NCBI RefSeq assembly: GCF_937873725.1 | Contig: NZ_CALMYY010000105.1 | Location: forward strand, 1-43,429 | DNA from: an uncultured Dietzia sp. | GTDB lineage: Bacteria; Actinomycetota; Actinomycetes; Mycobacteriales; Mycobacteriaceae | Length of the DNA stretch: 43,429 nt | Reading direction: 5' to 3' | Part shown: positions 14,865 to 23,272 of the stretch, one piece after another | Layout: each line of letters starts with the position of its first letter | Position numbering within the stretch: position 1 is the first letter of the stretch | Made by a program: the position numbers and the translations under genes | The notes under the pieces: model-generated | What the model saw: the letters and a program-made list of their open reading frames with translations, nothing else | The model's database searches: none | What the model was told of the DNA's origin: nothing

Positions 14865-16068
14865 TACGCAGTCCCTCCATCATGGTCATCCAGTACGCGG
14901 CGATCTCCGTGCCCGTGGGGACCAGGAGCGGGTCCCGCGCCATGTCCGGGCCGACCCGCGTCCCCGGTTCGGTGGCGTTCGCCAGTCCCTCGGCGTTCGG
15001 CCGCGGTGCCGCGCGCGAGCCGCGCTGCTCCAGGTCCTCGCCCGGCGGGCAGTACAGCCGGAGGTTCGGCTCGCGCGGGGAGTGGTCCAGCATGTCGCGG
15101 GGCTCGAACGGGTACACGCACACCGGTCCCTGGGTGGCGACCAGCGAGAAGTCGGCGCGACCGTCACGCACCGTCCCCGCCAGCGCGCGCAGCCCCCGCT
15201 CGCCCTGGGTGAGCCCGGCCTCCCAGGCGGGTCCCCGATCGCGGAACACGGGTGTGACGACGAGGGCGTTGCCGAGCAACCCGGCCGCGCCGTCCCGGTT
15301 GGCGTCGAGCAGCTCCTGCGCGCGGACCATGGCGTCGGGCGAGCGGTCGAGGAGGTACACCAGGGTGTCCTCCCGGCGGGCCAGTTGCCCGGTGACGTCG
15401 CGGGCCACCCGGGCCGACCCGGTGACGGGATCCTCGCGCTCCGCGAGCGCGCGCACCGTCACGAGGCCGTCGCCCACGAGGCCACGGAACGTCGGGGCCC
15501 GCTCTCCCAGCACGGCGGCGAGCCGCGCGGTGTCCTCGAGGATCGCGCCCAGGCGCGGCCCGTTCCCCTCGAGCGCGGTGGCCACGCTGTCCCCGAAGGA
15601 CGCCAGGGACGCGGGGTCCACGGCCCGCAGCGAGGTGTCGATCTCGGCGATGAGATCCTCCAGCGCCGCGGGCTGCTCGTCCTCGGGAACCAGCAGCTCG
15701 CCGCCGTCGGCCAGGTAGGGCCCCGCCCCGCTGCGCGGCCGCACGTCGAGCCGGGTGTCCCCCAGCGCCGTACTGGTCACCACCCGGGCGTGGGCGTCCA
15801 CGGGGATGAGGGTGCCGTCGAGGATCCGCAGGTGCAGCCGGACCCCGCCGTCCCCGTCGAGGACCGCCTCCTGCACCTCGCCCACGTCGACGCCGCGGTA
15901 GGTCACGCGGATCCCCGGGCCCACGCCGCGGGCGTCCTCGACGCCCGCCACCACGCGGAAGCCCCGGGCGACGTCGGCGTCCTCCCTGATGTAGGCGATG
16001 CCGTAGCCGATCGCGACCACGGAGATCAGGGCGAAGAGCACCACCTGCGCGACGATGTGGCGGTTCAC
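14854..16068 (-). CDS. mceF: MceF, Mce lipid-transporter substrate-binding subunit
   Basis: 404 residues from a GTG that overlaps the mceE stop by 4 nt (GTGA). One N-terminal transmembrane helix (HIVAQVVLFALISVVAIGYG) is followed by the MCE/MlaD domain (about 35-125, with GVGPGIRVTYRGVDVGEV) and a long helical region that forms the lipid-conducting needle. The C-terminal tail has a Cys pair (CVYPF and YCPPGED) as in other MCE_1 proteins. Mce hexamers carry fatty acids, sterols or other lipids from the envelope to the YrbE permease. The lipid carried here is not readable from sequence. Confidence 0.88.
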   Translation of the reverse strand: MNRHIVAQVVLFALISVVAIGYGIAYIREDADVARGFRVVAGVEDARGVGPGIRVTYRGVDVGEVQEAVLDGDGGVRLHLRILDGTLIPVDAHARVVTSTALGDTRLDVRPRSGAGPYLADGGELLVPEDEQPAALEDLIAEIDTSLRAVDPASLASFGDSVATALEGNGPRLGAILEDTARLAAVLGERAPTFRGLVGDGLVTVRALAEREDPVTGSARVARDVTGQLARREDTLVYLLDRSPDAMVRAQELLDANRDGAAGLLGNALVVTPVFRDRGPAWEAGLTQGERGLRALAGTVRDGRADFSLVATQGPVCVYPFEPRDMLDHSPREPNLRLYCPPGEDLEQRGSRAAPRPNAEGLANATEPGTRVGPDMARDPLLVPTGTEIAAYWMTMMEGLRNGG

Positions 16069-17168
16069 GGCGCGCCTCCCACGGGCGGCTGGGCGTCCGG
16101 CGGGCCGGTCGCGCCGGGCGGGAGCGGGCGGCCCGCCCGCGCCTCGCCGCCGGTGCCCAGCGCATCGAGCGATCCGGGGAGGTCGAGCGCGCCGTCGAAC
16201 ATCATGTGGTCCCCGCGGATGGCCTCGTCGAACCTGTCGACGAACCCCCGCAGCGCCTCCAGGGTGGGGGCGACCTCGTTGCCGAAGCCCTCCATGTCCT
16301 CGAGGAGGACGGTGAGGGTCCGCAGCGACGGGGTGAGCCGCCCGTCCGTGGCCGAGGTGAAGCGCTCGACCTGGATGGTCAGCGCCGTGGTGGTGTCCAT
16401 GAGCGCGGAGATGGTCTCGCGGTTGCGCGCCGCCTCGGACACGAGGTCCGCGGAGACCGTCATGCCGCGGTCGATGAGGTCGCGGCGGGCGGCGAGCGCG
16501 GCGTTCACCCGGTCGAGGGCGAGCACCGCGGCGTCGATGTGGTCCCGGTTGGCCTCGTACAGCTCGAGGGCACGCTCTCCGCGGTCGCGGATCCGCCCGA
16601 TCTCGTCGCCGCGACCGTCCAGCGCCACGGTGAGCTCCTCCATCACCGAGCCGAGCTGGGCGATCCCGCTGCCGTTGAGCAGCAGCCCCAGCGAGGCGAG
16701 GCTGGACTCGAGGTCGGGTCCGACGCCCGTGCGCTCCCGCGGGACCAGCCGCGTGTCCTCGAGGAGCAGGTCGCCGGGCGGGGTCGTGCCGGGCGGGGTG
16801 AGCGCGACGAACGGGCTGCCCAGCGCGGTGGGCAGCCTGATCTCGGCGAACACGCCGGCGGGCACGCCGGAGCCGCCCTCGAGCCGGACACCGATCACGG
16901 CGTCGGTGCCGTCGGTGTCCACCGCGCGGACCCGGCCCACCAGCCGCTCGCCGTACCGGACCTCCGCGCCGGGGGCGAGCCGATCCGCACGCTCGAAGCG
17001 CAGCTCCACGTCCGCCGACCCCTCGCCGGTGTCCATCCCGAGAGGCACCGACTGGAGCGCGAGCTGCGGGGTGTTCAGGGCGACCAGCGCCGCCACCCCG
17101 AGCAGGACCACCCCGAGCACGGTCACGAGTCCGCGGATCATCAGCGGCGTCCTCCGCGTCTCACGCAT
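16065..17168 (-). CDS. mceE: MceE, Mce lipid-transporter subunit lacking a lipobox
   Basis: 367 residues beginning 3 nt after mceD. A hydrophobic N-terminus (MIRGLVTVLGVVLLGVAALV) leads into the MCE domain (ELRFERADRLAPGAEVRYGE) and the helical needle region; the tail is Pro/Gly-rich. In mycobacterial mce operons the fifth gene is normally a lipoprotein (LprK type) with a lipobox cysteine. Here the signal region has no cysteine, and none is visible anywhere in the protein, so it must be anchored by its helix instead. The position in the operon and the domain support the MceE call. Confidence 0.85.
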   Translation of the reverse strand: MRETRRTPLMIRGLVTVLGVVLLGVAALVALNTPQLALQSVPLGMDTGEGSADVELRFERADRLAPGAEVRYGERLVGRVRAVDTDGTDAVIGVRLEGGSGVPAGVFAEIRLPTALGSPFVALTPPGTTPPGDLLLEDTRLVPRERTGVGPDLESSLASLGLLLNGSGIAQLGSVMEELTVALDGRGDEIGRIRDRGERALELYEANRDHIDAAVLALDRVNAALAARRDLIDRGMTVSADLVSEAARNRETISALMDTTTALTIQVERFTSATDGRLTPSLRTLTVLLEDMEGFGNEVAPTLEALRGFVDRFDEAIRGDHMMFDGALDLPGSLDALGTGGEARAGRPLPPGATGPPDAQPPVGGAP

Positions 17169-17171
17169 CGC

Positions 17172-18287
17172 TCACCCACCCCCCGCCACCCGGTCGAGGG
17201 CGCCGACGAGCCCGAGTGGGTCGCCCTGCTCCACCGGGAACATGAGCGGGTTGGTCAGGCCGGCGCCGGTGCACAGCGGCAGCGGCTCCCGGGCGCAGAG
17301 TTCGCGCCCGCGGGCGAAATGCGTGATGTTGGAGGAGACGTTGAGACGGATCCGGGCCCGGCCGTCGGGCCCGATCCCCTCGGCGAGGTTGTCCATCATC
17401 ACCGGGTACAGGTCCAGGAACTCGGCGAAGTCGGCGCGGTGACGGGCGTAGAGCGCGGTGACCTCGCGGGTCGCGTCGGTGGCGCCGGTGATGTCGTCCC
17501 CGCGCGCGGCGATGATCGCGTCCAGCTCGTCGAGGATCACCCGCAGGTCCTCGGCCGGGCCGGCCACGTCGACCCCGTCGTCGCGCAGCTGGCGGCCGAG
17601 CTCGTCCAGCCCCAGCACGAGATCCCGCATGGTCTGGTCCCGTCCGCCCGCGGCCTCCATGAGCACCGCCAGCTCGGTGACGATCGCGCCGAGGTCCGCC
17701 GCCCGGTCGCCCCCCACGGCGGAGACCGTGGACAGGTTCCTGATGGCCCGGCCCAGGGCCTCGCCCCGCCCGTCGAGCGCCTGCGCCCCCCGGTCCAGCC
17801 CCCCTCCGATCTCCTCCGCGCCGGGCGAGAACACCGAGCTCAGGGTGTCGAGGCTCGAGACGAACTCGTCGAAGTCCAGCGGGGCCCGGGTGCGCTCCGG
17901 GGGGATGACCCCGCCGTCGGGGAACTCCGGCCCGCCCGTGTACGCGGGCGTGAGCTCCACGAACCGGTCCGCGATCACCGCCGGGTTCATCACCACCGCG
18001 CCGACGTCGGCGGGCAGCCGCGTCCCGGGGTCGAGCGAGAGGCGGACCCTGGCGACCGCTCCGGCGGGCTCGATCCCCTCGACGACGCCCACCTCGACCC
18101 CCACGATCCGCACCTGCGAGCCGACGTACACCCCGTCGGCGGAGGCGAACTCGGCGGTGACGACCCGGCGGGCGTCGCCGTCGCGCCCGTCCGACAGGAG
18201 GTAGGCCAGGACCACGACCGCGGCGAGGGCGGTGGCGAGGATCGCGACGATCCTCGCCCGGCCCGGGTGCGCGGGGCTCAGTTGCAT
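17172..18287 (-). CDS. mceD: MceD, Mce lipid-transporter subunit
   Basis: 371 residues from the ATG at 18287, which overlaps the mceC stop by 10 nt. A transmembrane helix (RIVAILATALAAVVVLAYLL) precedes the MCE domain (FASADGVYVGSQVRIVGVEV) and an MCE_1 helical region. Near the C-terminus two cysteines (LCAREPLPLCTG) match the conserved tail pair of these subunits. It should assemble with the other five Mce proteins into the envelope-spanning lipid channel. Confidence 0.88.
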   Translation of the reverse strand: MQLSPAHPGRARIVAILATALAAVVVLAYLLSDGRDGDARRVVTAEFASADGVYVGSQVRIVGVEVGVVEGIEPAGAVARVRLSLDPGTRLPADVGAVVMNPAVIADRFVELTPAYTGGPEFPDGGVIPPERTRAPLDFDEFVSSLDTLSSVFSPGAEEIGGGLDRGAQALDGRGEALGRAIRNLSTVSAVGGDRAADLGAIVTELAVLMEAAGGRDQTMRDLVLGLDELGRQLRDDGVDVAGPAEDLRVILDELDAIIAARGDDITGATDATREVTALYARHRADFAEFLDLYPVMMDNLAEGIGPDGRARIRLNVSSNITHFARGRELCAREPLPLCTGAGLTNPLMFPVEQGDPLGLVGALDRVAGGG

Positions 18288-19321
18288 CCGTCCATCACCC
18301 CCAGGGCGCACAGGGCGGAATCGGGGATCGGTCCGGTCGGCGTCGCGACATCGGTCCACGGGCCGTTTCCGGTCGCGTCCGTGACCGCGCGGAGCCCCGG
18401 CGGCATCCGGGTGAGCACCTCGTCCATCACCCCGATGTTGCGCCGGTAGGTCTCGCTGATCTCGCGCATGTTCCCCAGCAGCCGGTCCACGTCCTCCGCC
18501 TCCTCGTCGAGCAGCACCCGGACCGTGGCCGCGAGGTCCTCGAGCGAGGCCACGAGCGCGGTGAGCGCCTCGCGGCGCTGCGTGAGCACCGTGACCACGA
18601 TGAGCGACTGGTCGGTCAGCGCGCGGATGCCCGCCTCCTGGGAGACCAGGACCCCGGTGAGCTCGCGGGTGGTGGTGACGACCCCGGAGATCCGCGCGTC
18701 CTCTCGCGCGAGCACCCCGAGGGCCGCCGAGACGTCGTCGATGGCCTCCCCCGTCGCCCCGGCGTCCTGCGGGAGGATGCTGTCCAGGCTGTCGATCATG
18801 GCGCCCACCGCCGCGGTGTCGAGCCCGTCGGCGAGGTCGGTCACCGCGCCGCCGATGTCGTCGATCATGTACGGCGAGGTGGTTCGCTCCACGCCGATCC
18901 GCCGGTCGGGCCCCAGGTCCCCGACGCCCGACGGGGTCACGTCGAGGAAGCGGTTCCCGAGGATCGACTTGAGACCGACGGTCGCTGTGCTCGCCTCCCC
19001 GAGCGACTGGCCGCGGTCGAGACGGAAGCCCACCACCGCGAGTCCGTCCTCGACCGAGAGCGAGTCCACGCGGCCGCTCGGCACGCCGGAGACCAGCACG
19101 GGGTCCCCGGACCGGAGCCCCCCGGCGTTGGCGAACGCCGCCGAGTAGTGGTGGGTGCGCAGCACGTACCAGAGCCCCGGGAGCGCGATGCTGGCCGCGA
19201 AGAGGGCCACCACGAGCAGGATCGACGCGACGCCCACCAGGACCGTGTTCCCGCGGCGGGTGTGCCTCGGGTCCCGGACGAGGTCGGCCAGACTCTCGCG
19301 CACCACGGTCACCGGCCTCAT
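18278..19321 (-). CDS. mceC: MceC, Mce lipid-transporter subunit
   Basis: 347 residues from the ATG at 19321 (MRPVTVVRESL), which overlaps the mceB stop in an ATGA; the longer open frame upstream has no support. One transmembrane segment (TVLVGVASILLVVALFAASI) is followed by the MCE domain (AFANAGGLRSGDPVLVSGVP) and a helical region. The last residues hold two cysteines (LCALGVMDGCN). Role as for the other Mce subunits. Confidence 0.88.
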   Translation of the reverse strand: MRPVTVVRESLADLVRDPRHTRRGNTVLVGVASILLVVALFAASIALPGLWYVLRTHHYSAAFANAGGLRSGDPVLVSGVPSGRVDSLSVEDGLAVVGFRLDRGQSLGEASTATVGLKSILGNRFLDVTPSGVGDLGPDRRIGVERTTSPYMIDDIGGAVTDLADGLDTAAVGAMIDSLDSILPQDAGATGEAIDDVSAALGVLAREDARISGVVTTTRELTGVLVSQEAGIRALTDQSLIVVTVLTQRREALTALVASLEDLAATVRVLLDEEAEDVDRLLGNMREISETYRRNIGVMDEVLTRMPPGLRAVTDATGNGPWTDVATPTGPIPDSALCALGVMDGCN

Positions 19322-20364
19322 CGGCAGGCCCCCGAGTTGCGGTACCCGAACAGGCTCGTCTCCCAGTGGTCCCACTTCACCGTGAAGTTACACATGTAGA
19401 GCGCCAGGAAGCCGCCCTTCTGCGCCTGGGCGTTGACCTTCCGCGCGAACACCGGCGCCCTGCCCAGGGCGGTCTCGAACGCCGGGGTGTTGGGGATCCA
19501 CCCGTCGGTGGCGGTCCGGGCGGAGTCGACGCTCGCCCGCAGGTCGGGTTCGGTCTCGCGGAGCATCGAGGCGAGGGTGGCCGTGGAGGCGTCGCCGCGC
19601 TCGATGAGCAGGGCGAGCTCGCCGCCGTCGCCCTCCGCGAGCGCACCCGAGACCTCGTCGAGGCCCCGGACGAGCTCGTGGAGGTCCGCCCCCCGCCCGG
19701 TGAGGGTGGTGTTGAGCGCGGTGATGTTGTCCGCGAGGCGGCTGTACACGTCCTGGCGGTCCACCACGTCCCGGCTGAGCAGGGCCAGTCGGGCGAGGAG
19801 GGTGTCCATGGCACCCGGCTCCCCCTGGAAGGCCGCGACCACGGTGGCGGACAGCGCGTTGACCTCCTCCGGGCGCACCGCCTCGAACAGGGGCTTGAAC
19901 CCGTTGACCAGCGCGGTGAGGTCCACGGGGTCGGTGGTGGACTCCAGCGGGATCCGCGCGCCCTCGGGGAGCCGGGGGGTGCCGCCGACCGCGGGCCGGC
20001 CGTCCTCGGTGGGGTCCAGGGAGAGGTACCGGATGCCGAGCATGTCGCCGTAGCGGACCGATGCCCGCGCGCCGCCGGTGACCGGGCGCGCGCGGTCGAC
20101 CTCGAAGTCGACGACGGCGAGGACCTCGCCGTCCGGTCCGACCTCGCGGTGGACGCCGAGCACCCGGCCCACCCGGACACCCGCGACCGTGACCTCCGAG
20201 CCGGGTCCGAGCCCGCCGACATCGGTGAACACCGCGCTGTACTCCCGGGCGCCCCAGCCGATCGGCACCCGCAGCGTGTTGACCACGAGGACCGTGCACA
20301 ACACCCCGAGCAGGCAGTAGGCGAAGAGCGCGAGGGCCGGCCGCAGGCCACGACGACTGGTCAT
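19318..20364 (-). CDS. mceB: MceB, Mce lipid-transporter subunit
   Basis: 348 residues; the start overlaps the mceA stop by 4 nt. A transmembrane helix (LALFAYCLLGVLCTVLVVN) precedes the MCE domain (FTDVGGLGPGSEVTVAGVRV) and a helical segment with several LxxLLxRxx-type heptads. The tail contains YMCNFTV and GACR, the paired cysteines typical of MCE_1 proteins. The ATGA overlaps on both sides show strict translational coupling across the mce block. Confidence 0.88.
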   Translation of the reverse strand: MTSRRGLRPALALFAYCLLGVLCTVLVVNTLRVPIGWGAREYSAVFTDVGGLGPGSEVTVAGVRVGRVLGVHREVGPDGEVLAVVDFEVDRARPVTGGARASVRYGDMLGIRYLSLDPTEDGRPAVGGTPRLPEGARIPLESTTDPVDLTALVNGFKPLFEAVRPEEVNALSATVVAAFQGEPGAMDTLLARLALLSRDVVDRQDVYSRLADNITALNTTLTGRGADLHELVRGLDEVSGALAEGDGGELALLIERGDASTATLASMLRETEPDLRASVDSARTATDGWIPNTPAFETALGRAPVFARKVNAQAQKGGFLALYMCNFTVKWDHWETSLFGYRNSGACR

Positions 20365-21620
20365 CGGATCGTCACCTCGGTACCGCGCACGAGCGGGCCG
20401 AGCATGGTCCAGGCCGCGGTGTCGGGCCCGGCCGCGGGGTCGGCGGGCGGCGGCACCGGTGACCCGGGTTCCCCCGCGGCGGCGGCCTGGAGTTGCAGGA
20501 TCACCTCCCGCTCGGACGCGGCGGCGACGGTGAGCCCGGCGTCGCGGTCGGGGGCGGGGGCGCCCGAGCAGGTGGACCCCGCCAGATCGGGGTAACGGGG
20601 GCAGTCCTGCGGGCCGTAGGGCATCGGGTCGGCGAACGAGGGCACCGCGGTGATGGCGAACCGCCCGGTGGAGAAGGCCGCCGCCCCGGCCTCGCCCATG
20701 GGGCGCATGGCGTAGAGGGTCCGGATGACCCCGTGGGGGTTCCGGGCGGTGCGGTCGAACACCACCCCCGTGTCGTGGACCACCCGGATCGCCCCGTCGA
20801 CGGTGCGGTCGGCCATGACCGCCCCGGACCCGGTCACCGCCAGCCCCGCGTCCAGGAGCCGGCCGAGCGAGTCCGGCCGGTCGAGGACGATCTGCGACAG
20901 CCGCGTGGCCTCCTGCAGGGTCTCGAGGATCTCCGGGGTCGCCTCGGCGAGGTCCGCGGCGAGGTAGGCGATGCCGGCGGAGGCGTCGGCGGTGTCCTCG
21001 AGCGCGGGCGAGAGGTGCCGGCCCGCCCGGTCCGCGTCCTCGATCACCCGGCCCAGCGTCCCGCCCCGGCCGTCGAGGGCGCGATCCAGCGCGGTGAGCG
21101 TGACCTGCAGCCGATCGGGTTCGATCGACACGAGCAGGTCGCTGGCGCGGGTGAACACGTCGTAGAGCAACACGGCCTCCTCGGAGCGGTCGGCCTGCAC
21201 CAGGTCCCCGTCGGCGAGCCGGGCCGAACCGTGGCCGCCGCGGCTCACCAGGTCCAGGCGGACGTCGCCGAACAGCGTCCGCGGGACGGCCCGGACCACG
21301 ACGCCCGAGGGGATGCGCGAGGCGTGCTCCGGGTCGATGAGCATCTCGATCCGGGTGCCCGGCTCGTCGTCGTCGCCCGACACGCCCGACACCGACGACC
21401 GCACCTCCCCCACCTTGAGGCCGAGGTGGTGGACGGGGGCGTGGACGGGGACCCGACCCGCCTGGGCGGGCAGCACCGCGGTCACCGTGGCCCCCGCGTC
21501 GAGCAGACCCGCGCCCCGGGCGACGAGGACCACCGCCACAACCACGGCCACGAGCGCGGCCACCGCGCCCCGGACCGCCAGGGTCCGCTCGGGGGTGGGA
21601 CCCGCCACCCGCCGCCTCAC
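20361..21620 (-). CDS. mceA: MceA, Mce lipid-transporter subunit
   Basis: 419 residues from a GTG that overlaps the yrbEB stop by 4 nt (GTGA). The N-terminal helix (AVRGAVAALVAVVVAVVLVA) is followed by the MCE domain with GRVPVHAPVHHLGLKVGEV. The long helical region leads to a tail with CPRYPDLAGSTC and a Pro/Ala-rich end. MceA is the first of six substrate-binding subunits; in mycobacteria the complex uses the ATPase MceG, which is not in this window and is usually encoded elsewhere. Confidence 0.88.
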   Translation of the reverse strand: MRRRVAGPTPERTLAVRGAVAALVAVVVAVVLVARGAGLLDAGATVTAVLPAQAGRVPVHAPVHHLGLKVGEVRSSVSGVSGDDDEPGTRIEMLIDPEHASRIPSGVVVRAVPRTLFGDVRLDLVSRGGHGSARLADGDLVQADRSEEAVLLYDVFTRASDLLVSIEPDRLQVTLTALDRALDGRGGTLGRVIEDADRAGRHLSPALEDTADASAGIAYLAADLAEATPEILETLQEATRLSQIVLDRPDSLGRLLDAGLAVTGSGAVMADRTVDGAIRVVHDTGVVFDRTARNPHGVIRTLYAMRPMGEAGAAAFSTGRFAITAVPSFADPMPYGPQDCPRYPDLAGSTCSGAPAPDRDAGLTVAAASEREVILQLQAAAAGEPGSPVPPPADPAAGPDTAAWTMLGPLVRGTEVTIR

Positions 21621-22450
21621 GTGATCCCCAGCGCCGGCACCTCGGGCACCAGGCCCCAGAGCGCGAAGGTGAGCACGATGTCGATGAACCCGATCAGGAG
21701 GATGCTGGTGCGCAGCGCGCGGCCGGCCGCACGCCCGACGCCCTCCGGGCCGCCGGTGGCGTGGTAGCCGTAGCTGCAGTGGACCAGCACGATCACCAGG
21801 GCGAACACCACCGCCTTGATCAGCGAGTAGAGGACGTCCTCCGGCCCCAGGGTGATGTGGAAGAAGTGGTCGTACGTCCCCGCGGACCCGCCGTTGACGT
21901 GCACCACCACCACGCGGGTGGCGATGTACGTCGCCACCAGCCCGACCGCGTACAGCGGCACGATGCAGATCATCGTGGCGATCACCCGGGTGCCCGCCAG
22001 GTAGGGGACGGTCGGGACGGACATCGCGTCCAGGGCGTCGATCTCGTCGGAGATCCGCATCGACCCCAGGCGCGCGGTGAAGCCGGTGCCCACCTTGGCC
22101 GCCAGGGCGATGGACGCGACGACCGGGGCGAGCTCGCGGGTGTTGGCCATGGCGGAGAGCATCCCGGACAGGGTCGTCATGCCGATGAGGTCGAGACCGC
22201 GGTAGGTCTCGACGCCCACCATGATCGCCGCGACCGCCGACATCGCCAGGACGATCCCGATGGTGCCGCCGCCGGCGATGAGGGAGGTGGAGCCGAAGCC
22301 CACGTCGACGACCTCCTTGACCACCTGCCTGCGGTAGCGCACCAGCGCGGTGGGCAGCGTCGCCAGCACCCTGCCCGCGAACGTCACGTGGCGTCCGACC
22401 TCCGCCAGACCGGTGGTCGCCCGGAGAGAGGTCTCCCGGAGCGAGATCAC
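21617..22450 (-). CDS. yrbEB: YrbEB, MlaE-type permease of the Mce transporter
   Basis: 277 residues from a GTG that follows the yrbEA stop after a single base. The MlaE/YrbE permease core is clear: FGSTSLIAGGGTIGIVLAMS, the ELAPVVASIALAAKVGTGFTA segment, and the coupling region SMRISDEIDALDAMSV. Five or so hydrophobic segments span the membrane. It pairs with YrbEA to form the ATP-driven inner-membrane channel that receives lipid from the Mce hexamer. It ends VPALGIT, directly coupled to mceA. Confidence 0.9.
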   Translation of the reverse strand: MISLRETSLRATTGLAEVGRHVTFAGRVLATLPTALVRYRRQVVKEVVDVGFGSTSLIAGGGTIGIVLAMSAVAAIMVGVETYRGLDLIGMTTLSGMLSAMANTRELAPVVASIALAAKVGTGFTARLGSMRISDEIDALDAMSVPTVPYLAGTRVIATMICIVPLYAVGLVATYIATRVVVVHVNGGSAGTYDHFFHITLGPEDVLYSLIKAVVFALVIVLVHCSYGYHATGGPEGVGRAAGRALRTSILLIGFIDIVLTFALWGLVPEVPALGIT

Positions 22451-22451
22451 C

Positions 22452-23261
22452 TCAGAACTTCCCGACCGAGGGCACGACCAGCCCGTAGACCGCCGACAGC
22501 GCGGTGTTGATCACGAACACGGTGACGAACGCCAGGACGACCGTCTCGTTGACCGCGTCCGCCACGCCGCTCGACCCGCCGCTGGCGTGCAGGCCCTTGA
22601 ACGTGGCGATCAGCGCGGAGACCACGGCGAACGCGACCGACTTGAGCATCGCCATCCACAGGTCCGACGGCCGGCCGTAGGCGCTGAGGGTGGACAGGAA
22701 CGCGCCGGCCGACTCCCCCTGCCCGTACACCTGATAGAGCAGGCAGGCCGCGACGCCCATCGCCGTGACCAGCGCGCACATCACCAGGGAGACGAGCACC
22801 GTGGCGATCACGCGGGGCACCACGAGCCGCTCGATCACGTCGAGCCCCATGACCTCCATGGCCTCGACCTCCTCGCGGATCGTGCGGGAGCCCAGGTCGG
22901 CGCAGATGGCCGACCCGCCCACCCCGGCCAGCATCAGGGCGCAGACCAGCGCGGACGCCTGCCCCACCACGACGAACGCCACCACCGCGCCCGCGTAGCC
23001 GGCGGCGCCCAGCCGGCCCGCCAACTCCCCGACGGACACCGCGACGAGCACCCCGACCGGCAGCATGAGCAGCAGCGCCGGAATCGAGCACACCCGGGCC
23101 ACGAAGAGGGCCTGGTCGCGGGTCTCCGCGAGCGAGAGCCTGCCCGTGACCACGGTCCGCACGCAGCTCACGAGGGTGAACACCGAGTAGCCGACCAGCG
23201 AGCCGACCTGGCCCGCCAGGTCGACGACCGGGCCGCGGCCCGCGGGGAGATGGAAGACCAT
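22452..23261 (-). CDS. yrbEA: YrbEA, MlaE-type permease of the Mce transporter
   Basis: 269 residues from the ATG at 23261, preceded by GGAGG and 11 nt after the fadD5 stop; longer frames upstream run into fadD5 and are rejected. Core permease features: LLLMLPVGVLVAVSVGELAG, the coupling stretch LGSRTIREEVEAMEVMGLDV, and repeated hydrophobic helices to the C-terminus. It forms the heterodimeric permease with YrbEB. Confidence 0.9.
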   Translation of the reverse strand: MVFHLPAGRGPVVDLAGQVGSLVGYSVFTLVSCVRTVVTGRLSLAETRDQALFVARVCSIPALLLMLPVGVLVAVSVGELAGRLGAAGYAGAVVAFVVVGQASALVCALMLAGVGGSAICADLGSRTIREEVEAMEVMGLDVIERLVVPRVIATVLVSLVMCALVTAMGVAACLLYQVYGQGESAGAFLSTLSAYGRPSDLWMAMLKSVAFAVVSALIATFKGLHASGGSSGVADAVNETVVLAFVTVFVINTALSAVYGLVVPSVGKF

Positions 23262-23272
23262 CGGGCCTCCGG

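Noticed and set aside
16206..18449. Long open frame on the plus strand opposite mceC-mceE
   Set aside because: Composition is Arg/Gly/His/Asp-rich with no recognisable domain, and the minus strand encodes clear Mce proteins. It is a GC-rich shadow frame, as are the long plus-strand frames at 10467-12944 and 31411-34155.
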